From positions 2,852,001 to 2,916,000 of the forward strand of contig NZ_CP107928.1 of NCBI RefSeq assembly GCF_036030735.1: a stretch of 64,000 bases of DNA, given 5' to 3'. This document shows positions 8,527 through 16,591 of the stretch, one piece after another. The position numbers and the translations under genes are program-made. Below the pieces are notes generated by a model. It worked only from the letters and a program-made list of their open reading frames with translations, did not search any database and had not been told where the DNA came from. Each line of letters starts with the position of its first letter. Position 1 is the stretch's first letter. This DNA is from Streptomyces sp. NBC_00425 (GTDB lineage: Bacteria > Actinomycetota > Actinomycetes > Streptomycetales > Streptomycetaceae).

Positions 8527-9282
8527 GCTGTGCTGTCCCCTCATGCGGTGTGATGCTGCCGGGTTGTGCCGTGCTGCCGAGTGGTGCGGTGCGGCTGGTG
8601 CGGTGCGGTTCCGCGTGGTCGCGTTCGTGTCGGACGCGCTGACGCCACCCGGCCGATCGATCATCGAGTTCCCACCCCGTGAAGCAAGCCGGTTGCCCCT
8701 CTTGATTCTCTCGCCGGACCGGGGCGAGAAGAGTGCGATGAATTGCCTTTGACATATTCCCGCGTGAGCCCGGAGGGATTTCCCGCCGGTCGGCCGACGG
8801 CCCGAAAGGCACGGCGCCGAGACGGATCGACCCACCCCGGGGACGTCATCGCAGACCGTTCATGATCAATTAGCGCGGTCGCGGAGTCCGGCCCACCGGC
8901 CCGCCACCTCGGACGCCCGCAGCGGCACGCCACCGTGCGCGGACCGGGCGGTCACCACCGAACAGGCTTGCACTGAAAGGCAGTTGCAACTCTCCGTCCG
9001 CCGACGCACACACGTCGGGCCCAAGAGGCGGACGAGCTGCAGCGATGCGCGTCGGCCACAACGGACCCTTAGGCGGTCGCCGGTCGAAGGATCAGCCCCA
9101 AACCTTAAACACAAATTACACACATCCTCTCTTCATACCGGCTCCCCATGGTCTAGATTGACCTTGCTTCGGCCGTTCGAACACGAGGCGACCGTAATGA
9201 TCTATTGGTCTGGCGCTGCGGAAGGCCGCCCAGCGCGTCCTCGACACCGGACGTGGGGGTGATCAATTCCTTGCGCCCTGGA

Positions 9283-9313
9283 GGGTCTTGGACGCGGGGA
9301 GCGTCCAAGGTCC
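9283..9313 (+). promoter_or_regulatory. Leader hairpin upstream of the polysaccharide operon
   Basis: The arms TTGGACGC (9288-9295) and GCGTCCAA (9301-9308) pair perfectly around a GGGGA loop. The stem extends outward to 13 pairs with two G-U wobbles (9283-9287 with 9309-9313). No U-run follows, so it may be an RNA structure in a long 5' leader, an operator or an attenuator stem rather than a plain terminator. Confidence 0.55.
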
Positions 9314-9419
9314 TGTACGGGTCGCCGCACACCTCGAGAGTCGGGCAGAACACATGAGTCCACTGCCTCCGGGGTGCGTGTTCGAGTAGCGCCGGAGTAC
9401 CGGGATGTCATGCGCGGGA

Positions 9420-9517
9420 GGCGGGGGCCTGCCGCGGGAGGACCGGCGCGGCACGGGGGGCGGGGGCCTCCCGAGGGGAGGGACAGTACGGGGGGCGGGG
9501 GCCTCCCGGGGGGAGGA
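9420..9517 (+). repeat. Three G-rich direct repeats, each ending in an SD-like GGGAGG
   Basis: The core GGCGGGGGCCTCCCG (first copy GCCG at the end) recurs at 9420, 9459 and 9494, period 39 then 35. Each copy ends in a Shine-Dalgarno-like GGGAGGA or GGGGAGG. The third supplies the ribosome binding site of the first operon gene (GTG at 9522). Confidence 0.65.
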
Positions 9518-9521
9518 ATCA

Positions 9522-11045
9522 GTGTTAGGCGAACACGTCGAACCACTGGGGAACCTGGGGGGTTCTGTGCGGCAAGGGGAGCTAGTCAGCCCGTTTCCGT
9601 CGGCGCGCGGGCGTCTGGAGAACGACACGATCAGCCGGCCCGCGATCGACTGGGAGCAGCGGTACCGACGTACCGTGATCATCAGTGACACCGTGGCCAC
9701 CGCCTTCGTGGTGGCGGGGATCGGCAACTTCTTCGGGGCCCGGGACGCGGCCAACTGGCATGAGAAATGGGGCATTCTCGCGTTCGGCACCGAGCTGCTG
9801 GTGCTGGGTGCGCTCGCGGTCAGCCGGTCGTGGGCGCCGGCCGTGCTCGGCCAGGGCGCCGAGGAGTTCCGCCGGCTCGGACGCTCGCTGTTCGCGGCGA
9901 CCGTCGTCCTGGCACTCGGCGGGATCGCGCTCACCTCGCGCAACATCAAGCTCTGGATCTTCGTCGCGATCCCCGCGATCGCGCTCGTCACGATGACCGC
10001 GCGCTATCTGCTGCGCCTCTCGCTGCACCGGCAGCGCAAGGAAGGACGGTGCCTGCGTCCGGTGCTCGCCGCCGGCAGCCCGGCCACCGTGCACGACCTG
10101 ATCACCCGCACCCGTAAGTTCCCGCACCTCGGCTGGCGGGTGGACGCGGTGTGCACGACGGACGGTCCCGGGCTCGACGGTGACCTGCTGGACGGCGTGC
10201 CCGTGGTAGGCCGGCTGTCGGACGTCGCCAAGCACGTCCACGGCGACGGTTACCGTGTCGTCGCCGTCACCCCGGATCCGCACTGGTCGCCGCACCGGCT
10301 GCAGCGGCTGGCCTGGAACCTCGAAGGCACCGAGACCGAGATGGTCGTGGCACCCGTGCTGATGGAGGTGGCCGGCCCGCGACTGCACATCGACGCGGTG
10401 CTCGGCATCCCGCTGCTGCGGGTCAGCATGCCGACCTTCACCGGGGGGCGCCGGGCGGTCAAGGGCGTCGTCGACCGGATGGGAGCGGCGGTCCTGCTGG
10501 TCCTGTTCGCGCCGCTGATGGTGTTCGTCGGGCTGCTCGTGCTGGCGGACAGCCGGGGCGGGGTCTTCTACCGCCAGCGCAGAGTCGGCAAGGACGGCGG
10601 CGAGTTCACCATTCTCAAGTTCCGCACGATGGTCGCCGACGCCGACCGGGCGCGCGCCCAGCTGGCCGACCTCAACGAGGGCGCCGGCCCGCTGTTCAAG
10701 CTCCGCCGGGATCCGCGGGTGACCCGGGTGGGAGGGGTGCTGCGGCGGTACTCGCTCGACGAACTCCCGCAGCTGTTCAACGTGCTCACCGGGTCGATGT
10801 CGCTCGTCGGTCCGCGGCCCCCGCTGCCGGAGGAGTCGGCCGCGTACGGCCCGGACATCCGGCGGCGGCTGCTGGTCAAGCCCGGGCTCACCGGCCTGTG
10901 GCAGATCAGCGGACGCAGCGACCTGTCGTGGGAGGAGGCGGTACGGCTGGACCTGCGGTACGTGGAGGACTGGTCGCTCGCCCTGGACACGGTGATCTTG
11001 TGGAAGACGCTGCGTGCGGTGCTCTACGGCCAGGGGGCCTACTGA
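9522..11045 (+). CDS. Polyprenyl-phosphate sugar-1-phosphate transferase (initiating glycosyltransferase)
   Basis: This 507-residue WbaP/WcaJ-type enzyme would load the first sugar-1-phosphate onto undecaprenyl phosphate at the cytoplasmic face. It has four N-terminal membrane helices (about residues 50-165), a CoA-binding-like middle domain, a fifth membrane helix (about 321-343), and the catalytic domain with VFYRQRRVGKDG, ILKFRTM, SLDELPQLFNVLTG, SLVGPRPPLPEE and KPGLTGLWQISGRS. The GTG at 9522 follows GGGGGGAGGA by five bases; longer frames to 9405 only read through G-rich repeats. Codon 2 is TTA (9525-9527), the rare leucine codon read by the bldA tRNA in Streptomyces. It is the first gene of the operon. 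Confidence 0.93.
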   Translation: MLGEHVEPLGNLGGSVRQGELVSPFPSARGRLENDTISRPAIDWEQRYRRTVIISDTVATAFVVAGIGNFFGARDAANWHEKWGILAFGTELLVLGALAVSRSWAPAVLGQGAEEFRRLGRSLFAATVVLALGGIALTSRNIKLWIFVAIPAIALVTMTARYLLRLSLHRQRKEGRCLRPVLAAGSPATVHDLITRTRKFPHLGWRVDAVCTTDGPGLDGDLLDGVPVVGRLSDVAKHVHGDGYRVVAVTPDPHWSPHRLQRLAWNLEGTETEMVVAPVLMEVAGPRLHIDAVLGIPLLRVSMPTFTGGRRAVKGVVDRMGAAVLLVLFAPLMVFVGLLVLADSRGGVFYRQRRVGKDGGEFTILKFRTMVADADRARAQLADLNEGAGPLFKLRRDPRVTRVGGVLRRYSLDELPQLFNVLTGSMSLVGPRPPLPEESAAYGPDIRRRLLVKPGLTGLWQISGRSDLSWEEAVRLDLRYVEDWSLALDTVILWKTLRAVLYGQGAY

Positions 11046-11127
11046 TGCGCGGGGGGCCGGGAGCCAACGGCCCCGCCGACGTGCGGACCGCAGGCCGCGA
11101 GGGCCTGCGCGGGGGGAGGAACGGGTC

Positions 11128-12444
11128 ATGAAGGTCAGCGTTTTCGGGCTCGGCTACGTGGGCTGCGTGTCGGCCGCGTGCCTTGCCAGCATGGGTCACG
11201 AGGTCATCGGGGTCGACGTCAACCAGGTGAAGGTCGACCTGGTCAACGACGGCAAGGCCCCGGTGGTCGAGGAGCGGATCGGCGAGCTCATCGGCGACGT
11301 GGTGCGGACCGGGGCGTTGCGCGCCACCCGCGACGTCCGCGAGGCCATCATGGACAGCGAGATCTCGCTGGTCTGTGTGGGCACGCCGTCGGAGCCCAAC
11401 GGCAGCCTGTGCACGACGTACTTGGAGCGGGTCACCGAGGAGATCGGCGCGGCACTGGCCGAGCGGGGCGGCCGGCACACCGTGGTGTTCCGCAGCACCA
11501 TGCTGCCGGGCACCTGCCTGAACCTGCTGGTGCCGATCCTGGAGAAGTACGTCGGCGGCACGGCCGGGGTGGACGTGGGGGTCGCGGTCAACCCGGAGTT
11601 CCTGCGCGAGGGCACGAGCGTGCGGGACTTCTTCGACCCGCCGAAGACCGTCATCGGCGAGCTCGACCCGGCGAGCGGCGACGCGGTGGCGGCGCTGTAC
11701 GAGGGCCTGCCCGGCGAGGTGTTCCGGGTGCCGGTCCCGACGGCCGAGGCGATCAAGTACGCGGACAACGCGTTCCACGGGCTCAAGATCGGCTTCGCGA
11801 ACGAGCTGGGCGCCGTGTGCCAGGCGCTCGGGGTGGACTCGCACCAGGTGATGGACGTGTTCCTGGCCGACCGCAAGCTGAACATCAGCCCCGCCTATCT
11901 GCGGCCCGGCTTCGCCTTCGGCGGCTCCTGCCTGCCCAAGGACCTGCGCAGCCTGGTCCACGCGGCGCAGCGGGCCGACGTCTCGGTGCCCATCCTCTCC
12001 CATGTGCTGCCGTCCAACTCCGACCATCTGCAGCGTGCGGTGGAGCTGGTCGAGCGCACCGGGAAACGCCGGGCGGGCCTGTTCGGGCTGTCCTTCAAGC
12101 CCGGCACGGACGACCTCCGCGAGAGCCCGCTCGTCGAGCTGGCGGAGCGGCTTTTCGGCAAGGGGTACGACCTGAAGATCTACGACGCCAACGTGAGCCT
12201 GTCCCGGCTGCTCGGCGCGAACCGCGAGTACATCGAGACCCGGCTGCCGCACCTCGCGCAACTGCTCGCGGACTCGGTCGAGGAGGTGCTCGACCACGCC
12301 GAGGTGTGCCTGGTCGGGACGAAGGATCCGGCCGTGCTGGCGGCGCTGCCCCACGGCGACGCCCCGGTGATCATCGATCTCGTCCACCTTCCCGACGCCG
12401 ATGTGCGCCGGACCGAACAGGGGTACGTGGGCCTTGCCTGGTGA
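11128..12444 (+). CDS. GDP-mannose/UDP-glucose 6-dehydrogenase, AlgD-like
   Basis: This 438-residue NAD-dependent enzyme oxidises the C6 hydroxyl of a nucleotide sugar to a carboxylate. It has the Rossmann motif GLGYVG (7-12), CVGTPS, NPEFLREG, and the catalytic Cys268 in FGGSCLPKD, the same residue number as in Pseudomonas AlgD. The C-terminal stretch LSFKPGTDDLRESPLVELAE, then GKGYDLKIYD and YIETRLPHL, is closer to GDP-mannose dehydrogenase AlgD than to UDP-glucose dehydrogenases, so GDP-mannuronate is the favoured product. The substrate stays an inference. It lies 82 bases after the initiating transferase, with a GGGGGGAGGA binding site. Confidence 0.88.
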   Translation: MKVSVFGLGYVGCVSAACLASMGHEVIGVDVNQVKVDLVNDGKAPVVEERIGELIGDVVRTGALRATRDVREAIMDSEISLVCVGTPSEPNGSLCTTYLERVTEEIGAALAERGGRHTVVFRSTMLPGTCLNLLVPILEKYVGGTAGVDVGVAVNPEFLREGTSVRDFFDPPKTVIGELDPASGDAVAALYEGLPGEVFRVPVPTAEAIKYADNAFHGLKIGFANELGAVCQALGVDSHQVMDVFLADRKLNISPAYLRPGFAFGGSCLPKDLRSLVHAAQRADVSVPILSHVLPSNSDHLQRAVELVERTGKRRAGLFGLSFKPGTDDLRESPLVELAERLFGKGYDLKIYDANVSLSRLLGANREYIETRLPHLAQLLADSVEEVLDHAEVCLVGTKDPAVLAALPHGDAPVIIDLVHLPDADVRRTEQGYVGLAW

Positions 12445-13702
12445 TGCGGGAAGCGGCGACCGGACCGACCGGCGCGCGCTGATCCTGGTGGAGAACCTGT
12501 CGGTGCCGTTCGACCGGCGGGTATGGCAGGAGTGCACGACGCTGCGCGACGCGGGCTGGACGGTGCACGTCATCTGTCCGCAGGGGAGCAAGCGGGACAC
12601 CGAGCCGGAGGCCGTGATCGACGGGGTGCGGATCCATCGGTACCCGTTGCGCGCGGCCACCGGCGGGCCGGCCGGTTATCTGCGGGAGTACGGCTCGGCG
12701 TTGTGGCACACGGTCAGGCTGGCCCGCAAGGTCGGCCCGGTCGACGTGGTCCACGCCTGCAACCCGCCCGACCTGCTGTTCCTGCCGGCTCTGTGGCTGA
12801 AGCGGCGCGGAGCGCGGTTCGTCTTCGACCAGCACGACCTGGTGCCCGAGCTGTACCTCTCCCGGTTCGGGCGCGGCAAGGACCTGCTCTACCGCGCCGT
12901 GTGCGCGCTGGAACGGCGGACCTACCGGGCCGCCGACGTCGTGCTCGCCACGAACGAGAGCTACCGGGACGTCGCGGTGCGTCGCGGCGGCAAGCGGTCG
13001 GCGGACGTCTTCGTGGTGCGCAGCGCGCCCGACGTGGAGCGGTTCCACCCCGTGCCGCCCGAGCCGGAGTTGAAGCGCGGCAAGCCTCATCTGCTGTGCT
13101 ATCTCGGCGTCATGGGCCCGCAGGACGGCGTCGACTACGCCTTGCGGGCGCTGGCGAAGCTGCGTGACGAGGTCGGGCGGAGCGACTGGCACGCGGTGTT
13201 CGTGGGCGGCGGCGACACCTTCGACGCGATGGTGGAGCTGTCCGGGCGGCTCGGCCTCTCGGAGCAGGTGCAGTTCACCGGGCGCATCCCGGACGCCGAC
13301 CTGGTGCGCTACCTGTCCACCGCGGACGTGTGCCTCTCCCCCGACCCGAACAACCCGCTCAACGACGTGTCGACCATGAACAAGGTCCTCGAGTACATGG
13401 TGATGGGCCGGCCGGTCGTCTCGTTCGACCTCCGGGAGGCGCGGGTCTCCGCCGGTGACGCCGCCGTGTACGCGGCCGCGGACGACGAGGCCGAGTTCGC
13501 CCGGCTCATCGCCCTGCTGCTGGACGACCCGGAGAAGCGTGCCCTCATGGGCAAGATCGGCCAGGAGCGGATCGGCGGTCCGCTGTCCTGGCGGAACTCC
13601 CAGCGATCGCTGCTCGCCGCCTACGAGGCTGCCTGCGGTGACCGGACCGCGGTGACGGCGCGCGCCCCTGACACGGCAGGGGAAGGCCGCACCGTTGAGT
13701 GA
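12434..13702 (+). CDS. Family 4 glycosyltransferase
   Basis: A GT-B retaining glycosyltransferase of about 422 residues. The N-terminal domain begins ALILVENLSVPFDRRVWQEC, an opening typical of GT4 enzymes in exopolysaccharide clusters, followed by HVICPQG and VFDQHDLVPELYLSRFG. The C-terminal domain has HLLCYLGVMGPQDGVDYALR and the donor-site region LSPDPNNPLNDVSTMNKVLE. The start is uncertain: the TTG at 12434, overlapping the upstream stop, has AGGGG nine bases ahead; an ATG at 12401 is also in frame. It overlaps both neighbours, so it is coupled within the operon. Confidence 0.88.
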   Translation: MPGDAGSGDRTDRRALILVENLSVPFDRRVWQECTTLRDAGWTVHVICPQGSKRDTEPEAVIDGVRIHRYPLRAATGGPAGYLREYGSALWHTVRLARKVGPVDVVHACNPPDLLFLPALWLKRRGARFVFDQHDLVPELYLSRFGRGKDLLYRAVCALERRTYRAADVVLATNESYRDVAVRRGGKRSADVFVVRSAPDVERFHPVPPEPELKRGKPHLLCYLGVMGPQDGVDYALRALAKLRDEVGRSDWHAVFVGGGDTFDAMVELSGRLGLSEQVQFTGRIPDADLVRYLSTADVCLSPDPNNPLNDVSTMNKVLEYMVMGRPVVSFDLREARVSAGDAAVYAAADDEAEFARLIALLLDDPEKRALMGKIGQERIGGPLSWRNSQRSLLAAYEAACGDRTAVTARAPDTAGEGRTVE

Positions 13703-15071
13703 CGACACGATACGCCTGGTCACCATCGGGCGGATTGTCCGCCGGCGCTGGCGGCTGCTCACCGTCTTCGCCCTGGTGGGTGCGCTCGTCGGTTACGGCG
13801 CGTCCCTGCTGTTCCCGCCGCGCTACACGACCTCGGCGTCGGTGCTGCTGCCGGGGACGTGGGAGGAGCGCGAGCTGCTGACGCAGACGGAGGTGGCGAC
13901 CAGTTCGGTGGTGGTCGACCGCGCGGCCGCCACGCTCGGCTGGACCGGCGTGAGCGGCAGCGACCTGCGGGACCAGGTCGGCGCCAAGGCCACCGACGGG
14001 AACATCATCAAGATCTCCGGCACGGCCGACACGCCGGAGCGTGCGCAGCGGCTCTCCGACCAGGTGGCCAAGGAGTTCGTCTCCTACGCCACCCGGATCG
14101 CGAGCGAGACCGCCGACCCGGGGGCGGCGGAGGAACTCGCCGCGCTCCAGCAGTCGGTGGAGGACACCAGCCGCCGCATCAGCAAGCTGGCCGACGCGAC
14201 CGATCCGGGAGAGACCGTCGAGAGCGTGCAGACCCGTACCGAGCTGGAGAAGCTGCGCACCGCGCTGCGGGAGGCCATCAGCACCATCAAGCAGGCCGAC
14301 CCGGTGGACGACGAGGCGAAGAACATGGTCGTCATGGGGTCGGCGGCCCGGCCGACCGGCGAGGCGCCGCCGACGAGGACGCAGCTCGTCGCCGGTGGAG
14401 CGCTGCTGTTCTTCCTGTTCGCGGTCATCGGCCATCTCACCGCCGGGCGGATGAGCCGCCGGCTGCGCGGCGAGTCCGAGATCGCCGCGGCACTGGGATC
14501 GGCGCTGCTGGGCACCGTCGACGTGCCCGTCGAACGGCCCATGCACCGGCCGGGAGGCCGTGGCCCGCGGGCGTGGCTGCGCCGGCTGCTGGGCCTCGAC
14601 GTCCGGTGGGACATTCCGGCCCCGCAGCTGTCCGGCGACGAGGCCAGCAGGCAGATCCGCTACCGGCGGGTGTGCTCCCGCCTGCGGGACCGGCTGCCGG
14701 CCCCGCAGCGGCTGCTGGTCGTCTTCCCCGAGGGCGACGAGATCGCCCGCCGGGCGGCGGGGCAGCTCGTCGCCCTGGCCGGGAGCGATCCGCTGCTGCG
14801 GGCGGTGGCCGTCCCGGTGTCCCGGCCGATGGTGCCGGACCGCGGGAAGGAGTCGGGGGCCGTGGTCGTGCTCAGCGCCGGCAGCTGGACCGCCGGGGAG
14901 CTCGCCGGCGTCTCCGAGGCGTGTGCGGACGCCAAGCACGCCGTCGTCGGCGTCGTGCTCGCCGGTCCGGTCCGGGCGACGCGTTCGGCCGACCGCCCGC
15001 GGCGCACCGCCGTACCCGCGCCCACGGGCCTCGACGGCGAACGGGACGACGCGACAGGAGTCACAGGGTGA
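13695..15071 (+). CDS. Wzz-like polysaccharide co-polymerase with degenerate kinase-like tail
   Basis: A 458-residue chain-length-determinant-type protein. It has two membrane helices (about 20-40 and 234-255) around an extracytoplasmic coiled region (PPRYTTSASVLLPG, then EELAALQQSVEDTSRRIS). After the second helix, a cytoplasmic domain of about 200 residues resembles a BY-kinase fold, with VVVLSAGSWTAGELAGVSEAC and HAVVGVVLAG matching its late strands, but no Walker A GKT/S motif. It starts at TTG 13695, overlapping the previous stop by eight bases, with GGGGAAGG upstream. It would set chain length or couple polymerase and export at the membrane. Confidence 0.82.
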   Translation: MSDDTIRLVTIGRIVRRRWRLLTVFALVGALVGYGASLLFPPRYTTSASVLLPGTWEERELLTQTEVATSSVVVDRAAATLGWTGVSGSDLRDQVGAKATDGNIIKISGTADTPERAQRLSDQVAKEFVSYATRIASETADPGAAEELAALQQSVEDTSRRISKLADATDPGETVESVQTRTELEKLRTALREAISTIKQADPVDDEAKNMVVMGSAARPTGEAPPTRTQLVAGGALLFFLFAVIGHLTAGRMSRRLRGESEIAAALGSALLGTVDVPVERPMHRPGGRGPRAWLRRLLGLDVRWDIPAPQLSGDEASRQIRYRRVCSRLRDRLPAPQRLLVVFPEGDEIARRAAGQLVALAGSDPLLRAVAVPVSRPMVPDRGKESGAVVVLSAGSWTAGELAGVSEACADAKHAVVGVVLAGPVRATRSADRPRRTAVPAPTGLDGERDDATGVTG

Positions 15072-16588
15072 CGACGAGTACGACCGCGGAGTCGTCGACC
15101 GCCGCTCCGCTGCTGGATCTGCAGAACCTGGTGGCGGCGGTACGCCGGCGGCGGCGCCTGTGGTGCTCCCTCGCGCTGCTGGGGCTGCTCGCCGGCGCCG
15201 CGGTGGCGTTCCTGCTGCCGCAGCCGCCGACCGCGGTGACCAAGGTGCTGGTCTCGCATGAGGAGGACCAGCCGAACGACCCCGGAACGCTGATCCGCAC
15301 CGACGTCGCGCTGCTGCAGACCACCCGGATCGCCGAGCAGGCCCTGAAGTCCCTCCGGTCCCAGGAGAAGGCCGAGGACTTCATGCAGGACTACAGCGGC
15401 GCCGGCGTGACCAACAACGTGCTGCAGATCACCGTGACGGGTGACAGCGACGCGGAAGCGGTGGCCCGTGCCGGGGCGCTCGCCGACGCGTTCGTCGCGG
15501 ACCATGTGCGGCGGATACAGGAGGCCTCGAAGGCCGAGGCCAAGGCCCTGCTCGACCAGCGTGACCAGCTGAAGGCCCAACTGGCGCAGGTCAACAAGAC
15601 GATCGGCGACGGAACCGAGGCGAGCGGCCCGGGATCGTCCGCGGACCTGGAGTCCCTCTACGCCCGCCGGGCCGAACTCACCTCGCAGATCACCGACTTC
15701 AGCCAGCGCGCGGGCGAGGCGAGCATCGGCACTCCCCGGCTCGTCGCCGGCACGCAGATCGTGGACGCCCCGTACGTGGTGCGGTATTCCCTGCCCAGGA
15801 CCGCTGCCACCGACGCCGCGATCGGGCTGTTCCTCGGCCTGTTCCTCGGGCTCGCGGTGGCGGCGGTCGGCTCGGTGGTGGCGGACCGTCCCGTGCTGCG
15901 CCGGGAGATCGCCGCGAACCTCGGCGCCTCGGTCATCGCGGAGCTGCCCCACCGGCCGGGCGGGCGATGGCAGCGCCGCCGGGTCCGGGCGTCGCGCGAA
16001 CGGCTCACCACGTCCCTGGCCCGCACCGTGCGCGGGTCCGCGGAGCCGGTGTCGCTGCTGGAACTGGGCTGCGCGCGCAACACGAGCGTGATCGCCCTGG
16101 ACCTCGCGGGGGCACTGGCGGCGGAGGGGCCGGTGGTCGTCGTCGACGGTCTGCCGGGCAGGCAGCTCGCCGATCGCCGCCCGAAGCCGGGGGACCCGAC
16201 CGTGGTCACCGGCGAGCGTGCAGCGGCCGAGTCGCCGCAGGGCCGCCGGATCGGCGTCGGCTCGGTGGCGCCCGGCACGGCGTGGACCGACCTGCAGTAC
16301 CTCGGCACCCGGGCCGTGCTCGTGGTGCGTGCCGGGCACGGCAGCGCGGCATGGCTGCACACCGTGGCCCGGCAGCTCGCCGACCAGCACATTCCGGTGA
16401 TCGGTGTGGTGCTGGTCGACCCCGACCCGCGTGACCGGACCGACGGCACGCTGTGGGACGGGCTGCGCACCGCGCCGCGCGAGCGCAGCGAGCGGCCGGC
16501 CCGGCAGACGGGCACGGTCCCGCGGCGGGCGGAGCGGCAGCCGATGTGGGCGGCACGGGTGCCGGACAGCGACCAGGAGGTTCAGTAG
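15068..16588 (+). CDS. Second polysaccharide co-polymerase with degenerate kinase-like tail
   Basis: This 506-residue relative of the preceding gene starts GTG 15068 in a GTGA overlap. It has membrane helices at about 33-50 and 255-275, a coiled periplasmic-type domain (EAKALLDQRDQLKAQLAQVNK) and a cytoplasmic tail from about residue 300. The tail keeps the layout of a BY-kinase (VSLLELGCARNTSVIALDLAGA, VVVVDGLPG, RAVLVVRAG, IPVIGVVLVD), but where the Walker A Gly-Lys-Ser/Thr should be it reads ARNTSV, so it is not expected to bind ATP normally. It has no C-terminal Tyr cluster. A pseudokinase-like partner of the first co-polymerase is a fair inference. Confidence 0.82.
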   Translation: MTTSTTAESSTAAPLLDLQNLVAAVRRRRRLWCSLALLGLLAGAAVAFLLPQPPTAVTKVLVSHEEDQPNDPGTLIRTDVALLQTTRIAEQALKSLRSQEKAEDFMQDYSGAGVTNNVLQITVTGDSDAEAVARAGALADAFVADHVRRIQEASKAEAKALLDQRDQLKAQLAQVNKTIGDGTEASGPGSSADLESLYARRAELTSQITDFSQRAGEASIGTPRLVAGTQIVDAPYVVRYSLPRTAATDAAIGLFLGLFLGLAVAAVGSVVADRPVLRREIAANLGASVIAELPHRPGGRWQRRRVRASRERLTTSLARTVRGSAEPVSLLELGCARNTSVIALDLAGALAAEGPVVVVDGLPGRQLADRRPKPGDPTVVTGERAAAESPQGRRIGVGSVAPGTAWTDLQYLGTRAVLVVRAGHGSAAWLHTVARQLADQHIPVIGVVLVDPDPRDRTDGTLWDGLRTAPRERSERPARQTGTVPRRAERQPMWAARVPDSDQEVQ

Positions 16589-16591
16589 CAC

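Larger units (their letters stand above)
8527..9521. other. 995-base gene-free leader region upstream of the polysaccharide operon
   Basis: No frame here has convincing codon bias. It holds a G/T-rich stretch with GGTGCGGTGCGG twice (near 8580-8615), an AT-richer patch unusual for this genome (CCTTAAACACAAATTACA near 9103-9120), a TTGACC near 9160 that could be a -35 element, a strong hairpin at 9283-9313 and three G-rich repeats at 9420-9517. It presumably contains the promoter of the polysaccharide operon and of the minus-strand gene ending at 8526, but I cannot place either with confidence. Confidence 0.6.

Noticed and set aside
9405..9521. Longer start for the initiating transferase at 9405
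   Set aside because: It would translate the G-rich repeats into low-complexity sequence, whereas GTG 9522 has an ideal Shine-Dalgarno.
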